Of a stretch of DNA of 64,000 bases, positions 23,183 to 34,400 are shown one piece after another. This DNA is from Marvania coccoides. Its lineage: Eukaryota; Chlorophyta; Trebouxiophyceae; Chlorellales; Chlorellaceae. The stretch spans positions 1,224,598 through 1,288,597 of the forward strand of contig OY978105.1 of the NCBI GenBank assembly GCA_963854735.1, in the 5' to 3' direction. Within the stretch, counting starts at the first letter, position 1. The number at the start of each line of letters is the position of its first letter. The notes under the pieces are model-generated. The model did no database searches, was not told the DNA's origin, and was given only the letters and a program-made list of their open reading frames with translations. A program made the position numbers and the translations under genes.

Positions 23183-24884
23183 ATGCCTGGCAGCAGTCTC
23201 TTTTCGATGCTGCACAGCACCCCTGTCGCCCTGGAGCGAAGCAGCAGGGCGGTGGCCAGCACAAGCGCGCCAGCGCTGCCCCGCAGCAGACCACCTCGCA
23301 GTTTACACCACGCCCGCCCATCTGCACCTTCGCCGCCCTCCGTGCGCCGGGACCTGCGGACGTGCGCTGGCGGTGGCAGCTCTGAAGGAAACTTTGACGC
23401 ATTTAGCAACATTCGGCGGTGGCTGGCCAAGAAGACTGGAGGTGGAGCCAGAGACAGCATGGATGAGGCCAGCACCCCCTACGGCATGCAGATCACCCCA
23501 GGGGACAGCGTAATGGACATCGAAGACTACTACGCCAGCGGCGGCAGAGGGGCATCGTCGCAAAATGCCAACATCAAGGCGCCAGATTGGTACAACGCAC
23601 CAGGAGAGGGGCCACTATGGCGTGATGGCATAGGCACAGTTGCAACCCGCCCCTCGCAGCAACAGCAGCAGCAGCAGCAGTCCTCGCAGTCGCCACAACC
23701 GGGCGGAGGAGGAGCGTCGTCACGGGGCTCGTCTCCTCCCCCTTTGCGGCGCTCCACCCCCATTGAGGAGTGGTCGGCTGGGGTGGCTGACGATTGGGAC
23801 GACTGGGAAGGCAACCCTGCCGTGGCTGACCTTGACGACGACGTGGAGGCGGCCGAGCTGCGAGAGCAAGTCATTGAGCGGCGACGGGCGCGGCGGGGGC
23901 GGCGAACCAAAGTGCGCGACGAGTACCTGCGCCCCATTGTGGACGCCACTGGTATCTTCAACCGTCTGGCCATCGGGGAGCGCGAGGCTGAGGAGCGTGT
24001 GTTTGTTGAGGCCATCACAAATCAGTACGAGTCTCGGGAGTCGCTCACGTACGCCAGCGTGCTGGTGGGGGTGCCCCTGGTGGTGAGCCTGCTGGTGGGC
24101 AACCTGATAGCGGAGCCGCTGTGGTCGTACGCTGCCACGCTCAACCCCGAGGCGTTTGCAATGACCGACGCCCAGAAGGTCGAGGGGGCGCACGCCATGC
24201 ACAGGGAGGAGGTGCGGCTGCGCATGGAGGCGTCCATGGGGCAGTCCCCGCCGCTGACGGACGAGGCCATGGTGGAGCACCTCCACATGGAGGCTGTTGA
24301 GTTTGCCCGTGAGATGCGAGAGCACAACCGCCACAGCCTGCTCAACGCCGTGTCAGACTCGATGTTCGGGGCCACTCTGTTTGTGATCCTGGCGCAAGAC
24401 AACTCCCAGCGCGCCATCCTGTTCAGAACCATCGGCCGCGTCTTCACGGGCCTGTCAGGTATGACGCAGAAAAAGCAGAGCTGCGGAGGAGGGAGGGATT
24501 ATTAAATTCCTGTGGGGCTCTTTCGACAGTATAAAACTCTGAGTTCTACGTTTTTTCTGCCATTATTAATTAAATTGCATTTGCATTTACTAATAATAAT
24601 ACTGTGATTTTGAAAAACATTTTTCTGCAGACACCGCCAAGGCGTTCATCATCATCCTCATCACCGACATCCTGCTGGGGTACCACTCCGAGGAGGGGTG
24701 GACCGCGGGGCTGCACCTGCTGGGGCACCGCTACGGCTGGGCGACCGACCACGATCTGCTGCACATTTTTGTTGCCACCGTCCCAGTGCTGCTGGACTCG
24801 CTGTTCAAGTACTGGATCTTCGTGGGACTCAACAAGGTGGACCCGGCCGCCGCGGTGACGCTGCGCCAAATGGACAGGCACTGA
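23183..24884 (+). CDS. CemA/PxcA-domain plastid envelope protein (DLDG1-like)
   Basis: Exons 23183-24458 and 24631-24884 (509 residues). The N-terminal ~60 residues are Ser/Arg/Pro-rich (plastid transit peptide), followed by acidic and Gln/Pro-rich low complexity including eight Gln. The C-terminal half has the CemA/PxcA signature: a helix (YASVLVGVPLVVSLLVGNLI), then EFAREMREHNRHSLLNAVSD, LFRTIGRVFTGLSDTAKAF, ITDILLGYHSEEGW and VATVPVLLDSLFKYWIFVGL. Cyanobacterial PxcA and plastid CemA influence proton and inorganic-carbon flux. A nuclear-encoded plastid paralogue (DLDG1) modulates thylakoid pH and quenching in plants. The start at 23183 opens the transit peptide. Confidence 0.88.
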
Positions 24885-25184
24885 GCGAGAAGAAGAGAGC
24901 CGGCGTTGCTGCTGCGGCACGGGCGGCGACTCCGTTGACGACGCTGTGGTGCAAACTTGTGAACCAACCAAAATTAACTAATTTCTGGCCTAAACATGGC
25001 GAATTTTTCGACCGACAAAACCCCAGCGTCCAGTGCGTGCAGCATTGATATTGCGAATAGTCGTTTTATCTCGAGATTTTTCTCTTCTTTGCACACAACT
25101 ACGACTACCGGCGAAACAATAAATACGTTTATATGTACGAGTACTGCCCCTTTCATGCAATTCGTTTCAATACCTCTAGAAAAA
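24885..25184. other. Convergent 3' spacer, 300 bases
   Basis: Between the stops of the CemA-like gene and SAMHD1; AT-rich second half. Holds both 3' UTRs; nothing else recognised. Confidence 0.4.
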
Positions 25185-27143
25185 TTATCTTCTCGGTGGC
25201 CTGCCGTCGCCGGCGCTGCCCCCGCCAAACAGGTTTCTCGCGCGCTTGATGCCGCCGCCCCCAAGAGAAAACCCGTTGGGGTCCTCTCCCTCCCGCTTTG
25301 CCGCCTGCCTCAGGGGCTTTGCGGGGGTAGAAGTCACGACAGCGCCCCCAAAGCGGTGGCGCACCCACCCCTCAAACGCCCTGTGCACCGCCATTACGTA
25401 CTGCGGGTCAGGGTTGCGGGAGTATACGCGCAGCCGCTTCTCTTGGAACGAAGCCACCATCAGGCTGGAGATCTGCTCCGGGCGCAGCTTGCGCTTTTCC
25501 GTTGAGTAGAGGTCGTCGTAGAAAGACACGTGATCCAGAGGGTTGGACCGCGCCATGGAGTAGTCGATCTTGTTCTCCTGGACGATCACGTCCTCCGCGT
25601 GGATGGCCACGCCCCCCTTGGCGTGCGCCACCACGTCTTCAGGGGTGGGCGGCTTCCAGTGCCCCCGCTCGATGGCCGCCTGGGGCACAGGCGCGTCGGT
25701 GACGTACTTGTAGATCTGCCGCTTGCGCAGCCGCTCGATGATGCGCTGCGCGGAGAGAATCGCGGAGTGCGCGCCCTCATCGATGGACGCAGCCAGCGGC
25801 GCCATGACGTCAAAGTTTTCAATCATGTCCACCACGCCGTCGTCCAGCCGCACAAACCGCTCGGGGTCCCAGATGTTGTCGATCAGGTTCAACGCGGGCT
25901 CCGCCTCCAGCAGCGCGTCCACCACCATGAACTCGATGGCCTTTGCCTTTTTGTGGGTGTAGACGGAGCGGTGCATTGTGGCGCGCGCGTGAAACAGCTC
26001 GTACAGGTTCATGTACTCTGCAAAGTTTGAGTGAATATGCGGCGTATGAGCGTAGCTACATGCATGCATGTGTATTTAGGCAAAGCCCACCGCACCTGTG
26101 TACTTGTAACATATTTCGTCTCCGATGACGCGTGAGAACTGCATGATGCGGTTGAAGTCGCAGGCAACGCGCATGCCGCAGTACTTGGCATCGCGTGCCA
26201 GGTAGTCAAACTTGTCCACGTCGATGGAGTTGGTGCCTGGGTTGGAGGGAAATTTGAAGAAAATTAAAAAAAAAAACGAGACATTTCTTCACAGAACACG
26301 ACCGCCCCCCCCCCCCCCTCCAATTTTTCTCACCGTTGGCGACTATCTCCCCCAGCCACTTGGCTGCGCCCCACCCCGCCTGGCCGTTTGCCGGCGCGTG
26401 GCCAGCGGTGATGAGCGCCTTGATGCGGGTGACGTCCTCAGCAGAGATGGCATCAATGGCGTTGTCATCGATGATGTAGTCCAACATCTGCGCGCTCATT
26501 TCCTCGTGGTGCCAGTCCGTCACGCCTTTTTGTTTCAGAAATTCGTTCTCAAAGACGTGGGAGAAGGGGCCGTGGCCAAGGTCGTGGCACAGCCCAGCCA
26601 GCCCCACGACGCGAATGTCGCCGCGGTCGACCTCCAGCTGGGGCTGCGCCTGCCACAGCTGGTTGGCAAACCGGTAGGCGAGGTGGGCCACGCCAAGCGA
26701 GTGCTCAAAGCGGTTGTGGGAGGCGCCTACGGGATATCAATAGAGTAGAAAGAAAAAAGTTCGGTACAAGTACTGGCTAACAATGAGTATAAAAATGCAC
26801 AAGGGCTGCTGCTCTGTGTCTTACCTGGGAACACGTAGTACGCCATCCCCAGCTGCTTGAGCCTCCTCAGGCGCTGGAACTGCCGCGTGTCAAAGATGAG
26901 GGTGCAGGCGGGGTCAAGGCGGTACACGCCGTGGATGGGGTCGTTGAACAGCTTGCCATGCGTGCCAGCGAAGGGCTCTGCTGCGGCTGCAGCGCCAGCG
27001 CGTTGGTTGGAGGAATGGGAGCGGACGGGGTTATCATTCAGGGAGTGGGACAGCCCAGAGAAGGAGGTCGGTCCCAGCGGCCCCTGGTTGGTTTCGAAAG
27101 CCTCGTTTTGCAGCTGAGACAGCGGGATTGCATCGTCACCCAT
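25185..27143 (-). CDS. SAMHD1: SAMHD1-like HD-domain dNTP triphosphohydrolase (no SAM domain)
   Basis: Exons 27143-26825, 26726-26334, 26236-26096 and 26017-25185 (561 residues), phases all match. The core starts KLFNDPIHGVYRLDPACTLI, then SHNRFEHSLGVAHLAYRFA, the HD metal motif GLCHDLGHGPFSHVFEN, and the second metal Asp in NSIDVDKFDYLARD. This is the order of the SAMHD1 catalytic domain, which cleaves dNTPs to nucleosides and triphosphate and so controls dNTP pools. There is no SAM domain; the first ~65 residues are low complexity. The C terminus is basic and Gly-rich and may be a nuclear signal. Intron 2 contains a run of 14 C (26305-26318 on the + strand). Confidence 0.94.
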
Positions 27144-27508
27144 GTTTTTGTTGTTCAGCTACACATTTACTTGCGAAAAGATGGTCACGGATGAGCGGCG
27201 TTTTCAAAATACGTTCAATGGAAGTAATTTCAGCTTGGATTTCGGCGTGGCACTTAAATAGACAATGGAATACTACGAATAAATTTTGAATCGAATGATA
27301 AAAAAAACAAAAAAAAATGGGCCCGATTCAGCTCAGCAACCTTTAACACAGAGTCGATGTGGTCATAATTGATGTAATCAGCACTGAAATCGAGACAATT
27401 GACAGCCGCAGACAACTGCACGGTACCGAAGATTTTTGAAGGAAAGAGCCTCCTCTGGCTGCTGTGTTGATGCCTCTTCCGCAAACGGAAAAAAACATTG
27501 CTGAAAAT
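27144..27508. promoter_or_regulatory. Divergent promoter region, 365 bases
   Basis: Lies between the starts of SAMHD1 (leftward) and the APH-ACAD gene (rightward), so it must carry both promoters. AT-rich with A-runs; no specific element is claimed. Confidence 0.4.
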
Positions 27509-30284
27509 ATGGTACTGAACACTTCAGACGCAACCGTGGAGCCGCAGGGCAGAGAAGCTATTGATCAGGTTGGTTATTTAATAATCCGAAAGATAATCCC
27601 CAAATGACCCTTCTGTCGACAGCCCATTTCTCAGTTATGCCACTAAAATAATTTTAGGTGGCCCTTGGACGCTACTTGACGCTGTATCTGCCCGGACTCG
27701 ACCCCAACTCGATCGATTGCAAAAAATTCTCGCACGGCCAGTCCAACCCGACCTACTTCGTGAAGGTGCGTTCCAAAATTTTGAATCAATGTCCTCTTCA
27801 CGTGCATCTTGTTTTTTGGTGGGAAATGTGCGGTTTTAGTAGCATCGCCCGCCGTCCGGCACCAATTTTTATCCCACTTCCTACCGTTTTCTGGATTCAG
27901 ACCAACATCGGCGCTTATGTGCTCCGTAAAAAGCCTCCGCCACCCACGCTGCCTTCTGCGCACGCCATAGAGCGCGAGTACGAAGTTCTTCGGGCTCTGG
28001 GGCCCACCGCTGTGCCAACCCCACGTGCAGTCCTTCTCTGCGACGATGCCTCCATCCTGGGCACCCCTTTCTACGTCATGGACCACGTCGCTGGGCAAAT
28101 TTTCGACGACCCAGCCCTCCCTGGCCTTGCCCCTTCCCACCGCTCAGCAGTCTACGCAGCCATGGCAGCAACGCTCGCAGCGCTGCACAGCGTGGCGCCA
28201 GCCGCGGTGGGGCTGCAGAGCTACGGCCCAGCCGCGCAGTACAATGCCAGGCAGGTGCGGCGGTGGGGCAGACAGTTTTTGAGCTCGGTGACTGCCGGCG
28301 AGGCCCCAATGGCTGAGATGGTGGCGCTGGGAGAGGCCCTGGGGCGGCGAATTCCCGCCACAGATGGCGACCCGGCCGTCACCCGCATCAGCCACGGCGA
28401 CTACCGCCTGGACAACCTTGTGTTTGATGCGGAGGCCCATGGTGCAAACGTGGTGGCTGTGTTGGATTGGGAGCTGTCCACGCTGGGTGACCCGCTGGCG
28501 GACCTGGCCTACAGCTGCCTGCCGTACCACCTGGGATTTTTGCGGCAGGCTGGCTTCCCGTCTGGCTTCCCTGCGCTGCCAGGTGCGCTGCCACCAGGAG
28601 TGCCCACAGAACAGCAGTACATCGAGCAGTACTGCATGGCTAGGGGGATGCCGTACCCCCTGACCGCGGACTGGCCGTTTTACCTCGCGCTGGGGCTGTT
28701 TCGCCTTGCCTCCATTTTGGCTGGGGTAGGCGCTCGCGCCAAGCAGGGCAACGCCTCCAGCCGCATTGCTGCGCTGGTGGGGGCAGACACGGTGGTGCGT
28801 AGCCTGGCATCGGCGGCACTGGAGCTGCTCAACAAACAGCCAGTCGCAGCAGCTTCTTCTTCAGCCGCAGCGGCTGTGCCGAGGGGCTTGGAGCCGTCTG
28901 ATCGAGTGCAGCCCATTCTGGCGAAGCTCAAGCAGTTTATGGCGGACAAGGTGTACCCTGCTGAGGCGGTGTTGAACGCGCACGCAGCGTCCGACGCCCG
29001 GTGGAGTGTGCACCCCGCCCACGAGGGCCTGAAAGTTGCAGCAAAGGTGGCAGGGCTGTGGAACCTCTGGATCCCTGCAGGCATGGCTGACTCGCTCCAA
29101 CGCGTGGTGGAGCAGCACGCTGTGGATTCGCGCGAGGCTGCATTGCTGCTGGGGCCCCGCCTGTCCAACCTTGAGTACGCGCACTGTGCTGAGATGATGG
29201 GGCGCAGCGTGTGGGCGTCAGAGGTGTTCAACTGCTCTGCGCCCGACACCGGCAACATGGAGGTGCTGGCGAGGTACGGGTCGGCAGAGCAGCAGCGGCG
29301 GTGGCTGTTGCCGCTGATGCGCGGGGAGATTCGCTCCTGCTTTGCGATGACGGAGCCAGCGGTGGCCTCCAGCGACGCCACAAACATCGAGGCGTCGATT
29401 TTAAGGTCTCCCGATGGGCGGCATTACGCCATTGATGGCGTCAAGTGGTGGATCAGCGGCGCCACAGATCCTCGCTGTGCCGTGGCCATCGTGATGGGCA
29501 AAACAGACAGGACCGCGCCGATGCACAGCCAGCAGAGCATGGTGCTGGTGCCGATGGACGCCCCCGGGGTCACGGTGGTGCGCCCGCTGCCGGTGTTTGG
29601 TTTTGACGACGGTGAGGATTCCTTTTTGTGTTTTTAAGTAAACCAGGGCTGGTCAATGATTGGTATCACCCTTTTTTTTCTGTTGTTTTTTCTTGAAAAA
29701 ATAAATGCTTGGTTTTCCATGATTCTGCAGCCCCCCATGGCCATGCCGAGGTGACTTTTGCCGATGTACGAGTGCCTGCCGCTAATTTGATTCTGGGCGA
29801 AGGGCGGGGCTTCGAGATCGCGCAGGGCAGGCTGGGACCGGGGCGGCTGCACCACTGCATGCGCGCCATCGGCATGGGGGAGCGGGGCCTGGAGTTGTTG
29901 GTGTCCCGCGCGATGCAGCGCACTGCCTTTGGCCGCCCGCTGATTGGGCACCAGCAGGTGAGGGTGGACGTCGCTCGCAGCAGGGTGGAACTGGATGCAG
30001 CCAGGCTGACGGTGCTGGAGGCGGCACGGGCGCTGGATGACAGCGGGAACAAGATCGCGCGAGGAAAGATTGCGGCCGCCAAGGTGCAGGCGCCCAACGT
30101 GGTGCTGGCTGTGCTGGACAGGGCCATTCAGGTGCATGGCGGGGCAGGCGTGAGTGATGTTACCCCGCTGGCTGCCATGTGGGCTGGCGTGCGCACCCTG
30201 CGGCTGGCTGACGGTCCTGACATTGTGCACTTGGAGACGATCGCAAAGCTGGAAATGGCAAAGGCCAGGCGAGCCAAACTGTAG
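27509..30284 (+). CDS. APH-domain/acyl-CoA dehydrogenase fusion, ACAD10/11-like (IBR3-like), peroxisomal
   Basis: Exons 27509-27568, 27658-27765, 27901-29611 and 29731-30284 (810 residues). The N-terminal half is an aminoglycoside-phosphotransferase-like kinase domain: [15 protein letters not shown], the catalytic loop [14 protein letters not shown] and the metal motif [18 protein letters not shown]. The C-terminal half is an acyl-CoA dehydrogenase ([45 protein letters not shown]). The chain ends RRAKL, a PTS1-type peroxisome signal (A-K-L). Such fusions degrade 4-hydroxy or other unusual acyl-CoAs; the plant member IBR3 acts in indole-3-butyrate oxidation. Intron 2 (135 bases) is stop-free and could be mistaken for coding. 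Stops converge with the YGGT gene. Confidence 0.94.
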
Positions 30285-30425
30285 GCTGAACTCCTTGTTT
30301 GTTACACAAAGAAAAAACAGGAAACATAGAAAAGTACAGCAGCAGTAATGGATAATCAGGGAGGGAGGAAATCAACAGCAAAATCGAAGGGTTTCTTTGT
30401 CGTTATTTTTTTGATGTGTGTGTTT

Positions 30426-31138
30426 TCAAGACCAGTACCTGGCCTCTCCGTCCGCCACGTCCAGCGCGCCTGCCAGGAACTGCAGGATGAAGAACCCAAA
30501 GAGCGGGGTGAGGTCGATTGTGCCCAGCAGCGGCGGCACCAGCCCCTGGAAGAGCTTCAGGTAGGGGTCGGTGACCTGGCGGAGGGCCAGCCACGGCTGG
30601 TCCTCCCACCACGTGAAGGTGGGGAACCAAGACAGCAGCACGCGCACAAACAGCAGGAGGAGGTACAGCTGCAGTGCAAATAGTAGACGAAGGAGAGCGA
30701 ATGTGAGGCGGTAAGAAATATTTCAAGTATAACAACAAAAAGAAAATAATAGACAGCCCCCGCGCCCCCCGCGTGACCCCTTGCCTTGATGAAGGAAGCG
30801 ACAGCCTTGGTGATGATGAGGAAGGTGTCGGCTGAGCCAGACACAGCGGCAAAGGGGGCCACCAGCGCCAGGACGTGCATCTGCTTGAGGCTGCCCTTGA
30901 TCTGCTGGTTCAGCTCCTCCTGGTCCACACCGCGGGTGGTCTCCAGCGCGGCGAGCTTGGCTTTGTGCATCGCTCCGTTGACCATGGCGGCAGCCGAGGC
31001 AGCCAGGTGAATGATTGGAGCCGAAACAAAGGGATGAGCCCGGAACGCGCTGCACTGCACGCGCATTGCGCCAGCAGCAGTAGCTCGTCGCATGACAGCC
31101 ACCTTGGGATGAGCACGGATCGGCAGAGTGCGCTGCAT
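30426..31138 (-). CDS. YGGT-family plastid membrane protein (YlmG/CCB3-like)
   Basis: Exons 31138-30785 and 30668-30426 (198 residues). The first ~45 residues are Arg/Ala/His-rich (plastid transit peptide). Two YGGT-type hydrophobic regions: DTFLIITKAVASFIK running into LYLLLLFVRVLLSWFPTF, then DPYLKLFQGLVPPL and PLFGFFILQFLAGAL. The R-V-L-x-W-F-P stretch and D-P-Y-L are family hallmarks. Plastid YGGT proteins (CCB3, YLMG) help haem attachment to cytochrome b6 and nucleoid organisation. The intron has a GC donor (ATCAAG then GCAAGG), and the join is needed to keep the first YGGT helix intact. The Met at 31138 is chosen because it opens the transit peptide. Confidence 0.85.
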
Positions 31139-31418
31139 TGTTGAACAGCTGCCGGATAAAGATTTAATAAAAAATATAATTTTGCAAGCTAATACGTAGG
31201 CTATCAAGGCCCCGTCCTTTGTGTATCTATTATCCGTATTATTAATACTCAAAACTAATTAAATATAACCGACACACATCAAGCGAGGAGTTTTTGCCAG
31301 AATTTTCTCTCTCTCTCACACAAATTCGAGTAGTTTTGAAGCGAATTACAGCCAAAAGGAATAGAAAATAAATAAAAGAAAATCACACAGGCCCGTAGGG
31401 GGGTCACCGCAGCGCCGC

Positions 31419-34400
31419 TCAGAGTTCTTCATGACCACCCGCCTCGACTGCCTCCGCCGTCTCTGCCGCTCCAGCAGACTCTCCTCCCGTGGTTCGCACG
31501 CTGCCCTCCACCATCGGCTTCAAGACCGTCATGAACCTGGGGGCGGTGCGCAGCTCCTCCTCCGTGACGCGCCCATCCAGCACCCCCTCCACCCGCTCAG
31601 TGAACTCCTGCACCTCACGGTTGAGGTCGGGCCACTCCTTGATGATGCGCCGCGCGCTCTGCAGCTTAGGCTCCTTTGTGAGCGGGTTGTTGCACAGGTC
31701 GATGGTCTTGGCGTTGGGGCGGCTGGCCTCCCCGCACCACGTCTCACACCACAGCCACTCCTGGGGGAGGCTGTGGATAGGGACCTGGTCCTGGGCATAG
31801 TTGGGGAGGTCTTGGTCGAGGTTGGACAGCGAGTTGGGGTCCTTGGAGAGGCCGTCGTAAATGACACGCAGGCGGTCGCCGGCAGCCAGGGAGCGGAAGC
31901 GCTCCAGGTCGACAACGTAGAGGGCGGAGATGTGGTAGGGGTGCCCCCGCAGGTGGTCCCTCCAGAACCCCTGTTTCCAGAACCTGAACCCCTCCATCTC
32001 AGTGTTGGTGTCGCAAAAGGGGGTGTAGCCATAGGGCGCCCCACCAAGGTCCAGCTCCCACAGCTCCCGCAGGTCCGCGCGGATGACTTGGTCGGAGTCG
32101 CAAAAGATGACCTTCTTGAGGCCCAGCGGGAAGAGCACGTCCAGGAAGAGGATCTTGTACGCCCAGATGATGCGCTGCTTCTCCGTCTGCTTGTGCAGCC
32201 AGGAGGGCCACTTGTAGGTCACGAACCTGGCGACAGAGGAGGAGAATGGTAGAAAATCGATGGTGAGCGGGGAACTTGGCATCTCAAGGCATTCTGCGGC
32301 ATGCATTGACAAGAAGCGGCACACACTAATAACAAGGGGAGAAAAAAGCAATGCCCAAAGACTCACTCATAGTCGAAGCCGTACTCGCGCGCCATGATGG
32401 GCACAAACTGCTTCATTGCCGGGCTCATGTAGTTCTTGATGAACCAGAACTTGAGGCGGTTGTTGGTGCGCTTGAGCGCAGACAGAATCATAATCTTCTG
32501 AAGCCGCTCGTACATATGGCCAGAGGCGACGGTGAACACGTGTATGGTGTCGTCGGCGCCCGCAGGCACCACCTCCGCCGCCGGCTTCTTCTTCTTGCCT
32601 GCAAATTTGCTCCACATGGCGGCCACAGCTCCGCCCTGCGCTGCTTTTGCGGTGCCCTCTGGGTCCAGGACGTCCTCCTCCATGCGTGCAGGGTCCTTGC
32701 GCAGCGCCAGCAGCAGATCGCGGTCGGAGAAGGAGGTCACAGCCACGGGGACGGCCCCTCCTTTGGCTGCAACCAGCGCCCCGCCAACGCCGGCGCCCTC
32801 AGAGGAGGCAGCGCTCACGGTGTACAGCTCCGCGGACCTGCCGGGCGCCAGACGCATCTCCCACACCCCTGGCGCCGCCTTGAGCTGGAAGTACCCCAGG
32901 TTGGACATGACCAGGGTGTCAACCTGGGCGGGGTGCGACGGGGTGCCCAGCTGCAGCTGCACGCCGCGGGGGTGCGCCGCGTCCCACATGCGGGCAGACA
33001 CCGCGGTGGCGTCCACGCACATGCCGGCCACCATCAGCGCCTCCAGCTCAAACGAGGCCTCGGCCGTGTATTCACCGCTGGGGAGTTCATCCAGGCGCAG
33101 GTTGTCAAGGTCGTGCAGCGCTGCCACAGGCTCCACCAGCCACCCTTCCGGCACGTCCATGCCCAGGGTCAAGGTCTGGTGGGGGGGCAGGATGGGGAAG
33201 ACGGCCGCTGGAGGGGCAGCGCCAGGTGACAGCGCTGCCGTGACGTCAGGGACAACGTAGCGGTAGAAAGTCTTCAGGGGGAGGTCCTTGTAGCCGCGCC
33301 CAGGGTTGAGCAGCACCTCCAGGTCTGGGTTGAGCGCGATGCGCAGTGCTGACAGCACCGGCGCCACCTGCTGCGTGGTCTTGGTCAGGGGGTCCAGCAC
33401 AGCCTGGATGACCAGCGGGGAGGGGTCGGCGGGAAAGGGATGCAGCGAGGAGGGGGAGGTCACCAGCAGCGGGCTGGCGCGGTAGGTGTCCATCAGCCGC
33501 AGCAGCGCCTTGACGTTGAAGTTTACCTGAAGAAGAAAAGAAAGAAAGAAAGAAAGAAAGAGTTGGGATAATGGTGGCCAAAGGGGTACTCGAGATGGAG
33601 ACTAGCGGATTGATATTTTTCACAAACCTCCTCAGGCTGGTAGGCGGACAGGCAGCTGGAGACGATGGCAGCAGCGGTTGCCGTGGCGCTGTCATCAGCG
33701 AAGGCGCCGCCGCCCAGCGCGCGCGCCAGATCTGCCCCAGCGAACTGGAACTTTGCTGCGCCGATGTCCAGCAGCTCAAAGTCTTCCTGCACCATGTCGC
33801 CAGCGCCACGCAGCTCAAGCACACGGCCGTTGGTCACAACAGCGCTGGTGCCGGGCTGCAGAGAAAGGCCATGCCGCAGCAGAGTCTCGTGAGCCGCGGC
33901 AGCAGCTGCGATCTGGGGCGCCAGAGGCTCCAGCAGCGCTGCTGCGCCAGTGCCGGCAGCGTTCAGCCCCTCTGGCATCTCCTTGGTGATGCGGTCCCAA
34001 GAGAGCTCAGTGCCAGGGAAGCGCGCGGCCGCCGCTGCCAGGTCCACGAACAGGTCCACCAAATCCACGCGGGAGCCAGCATGCAGGGCGCCTACCGCCA
34101 CAGCTACCACCAGTTTTTCCACAGGCGCCAGTGCTGCGGCGCTCACGCGAGGGTTGAGCAGCAGGCCTACGCGGGAGGTGGCGCTCTCGTGCTGCAGCGC
34201 GTCAGCCAGGAGCTGCAGGCCCGCTGCAGAGGTGGCGTCTGCAATGACCCAGTGGGTGATCATCGCCGCCGTCGGCTGGGGCCCAGAAGAGCTGCTGCTG
34301 CTGCCGTCTTCATCTGCGTAGTCATCAACGGCACTGCTTTCGGCGGTTTCCTCTGCAGCTGCGTCCTTGAAGGGACCAAAGTAGCGCAGCGGCAGCGCTG

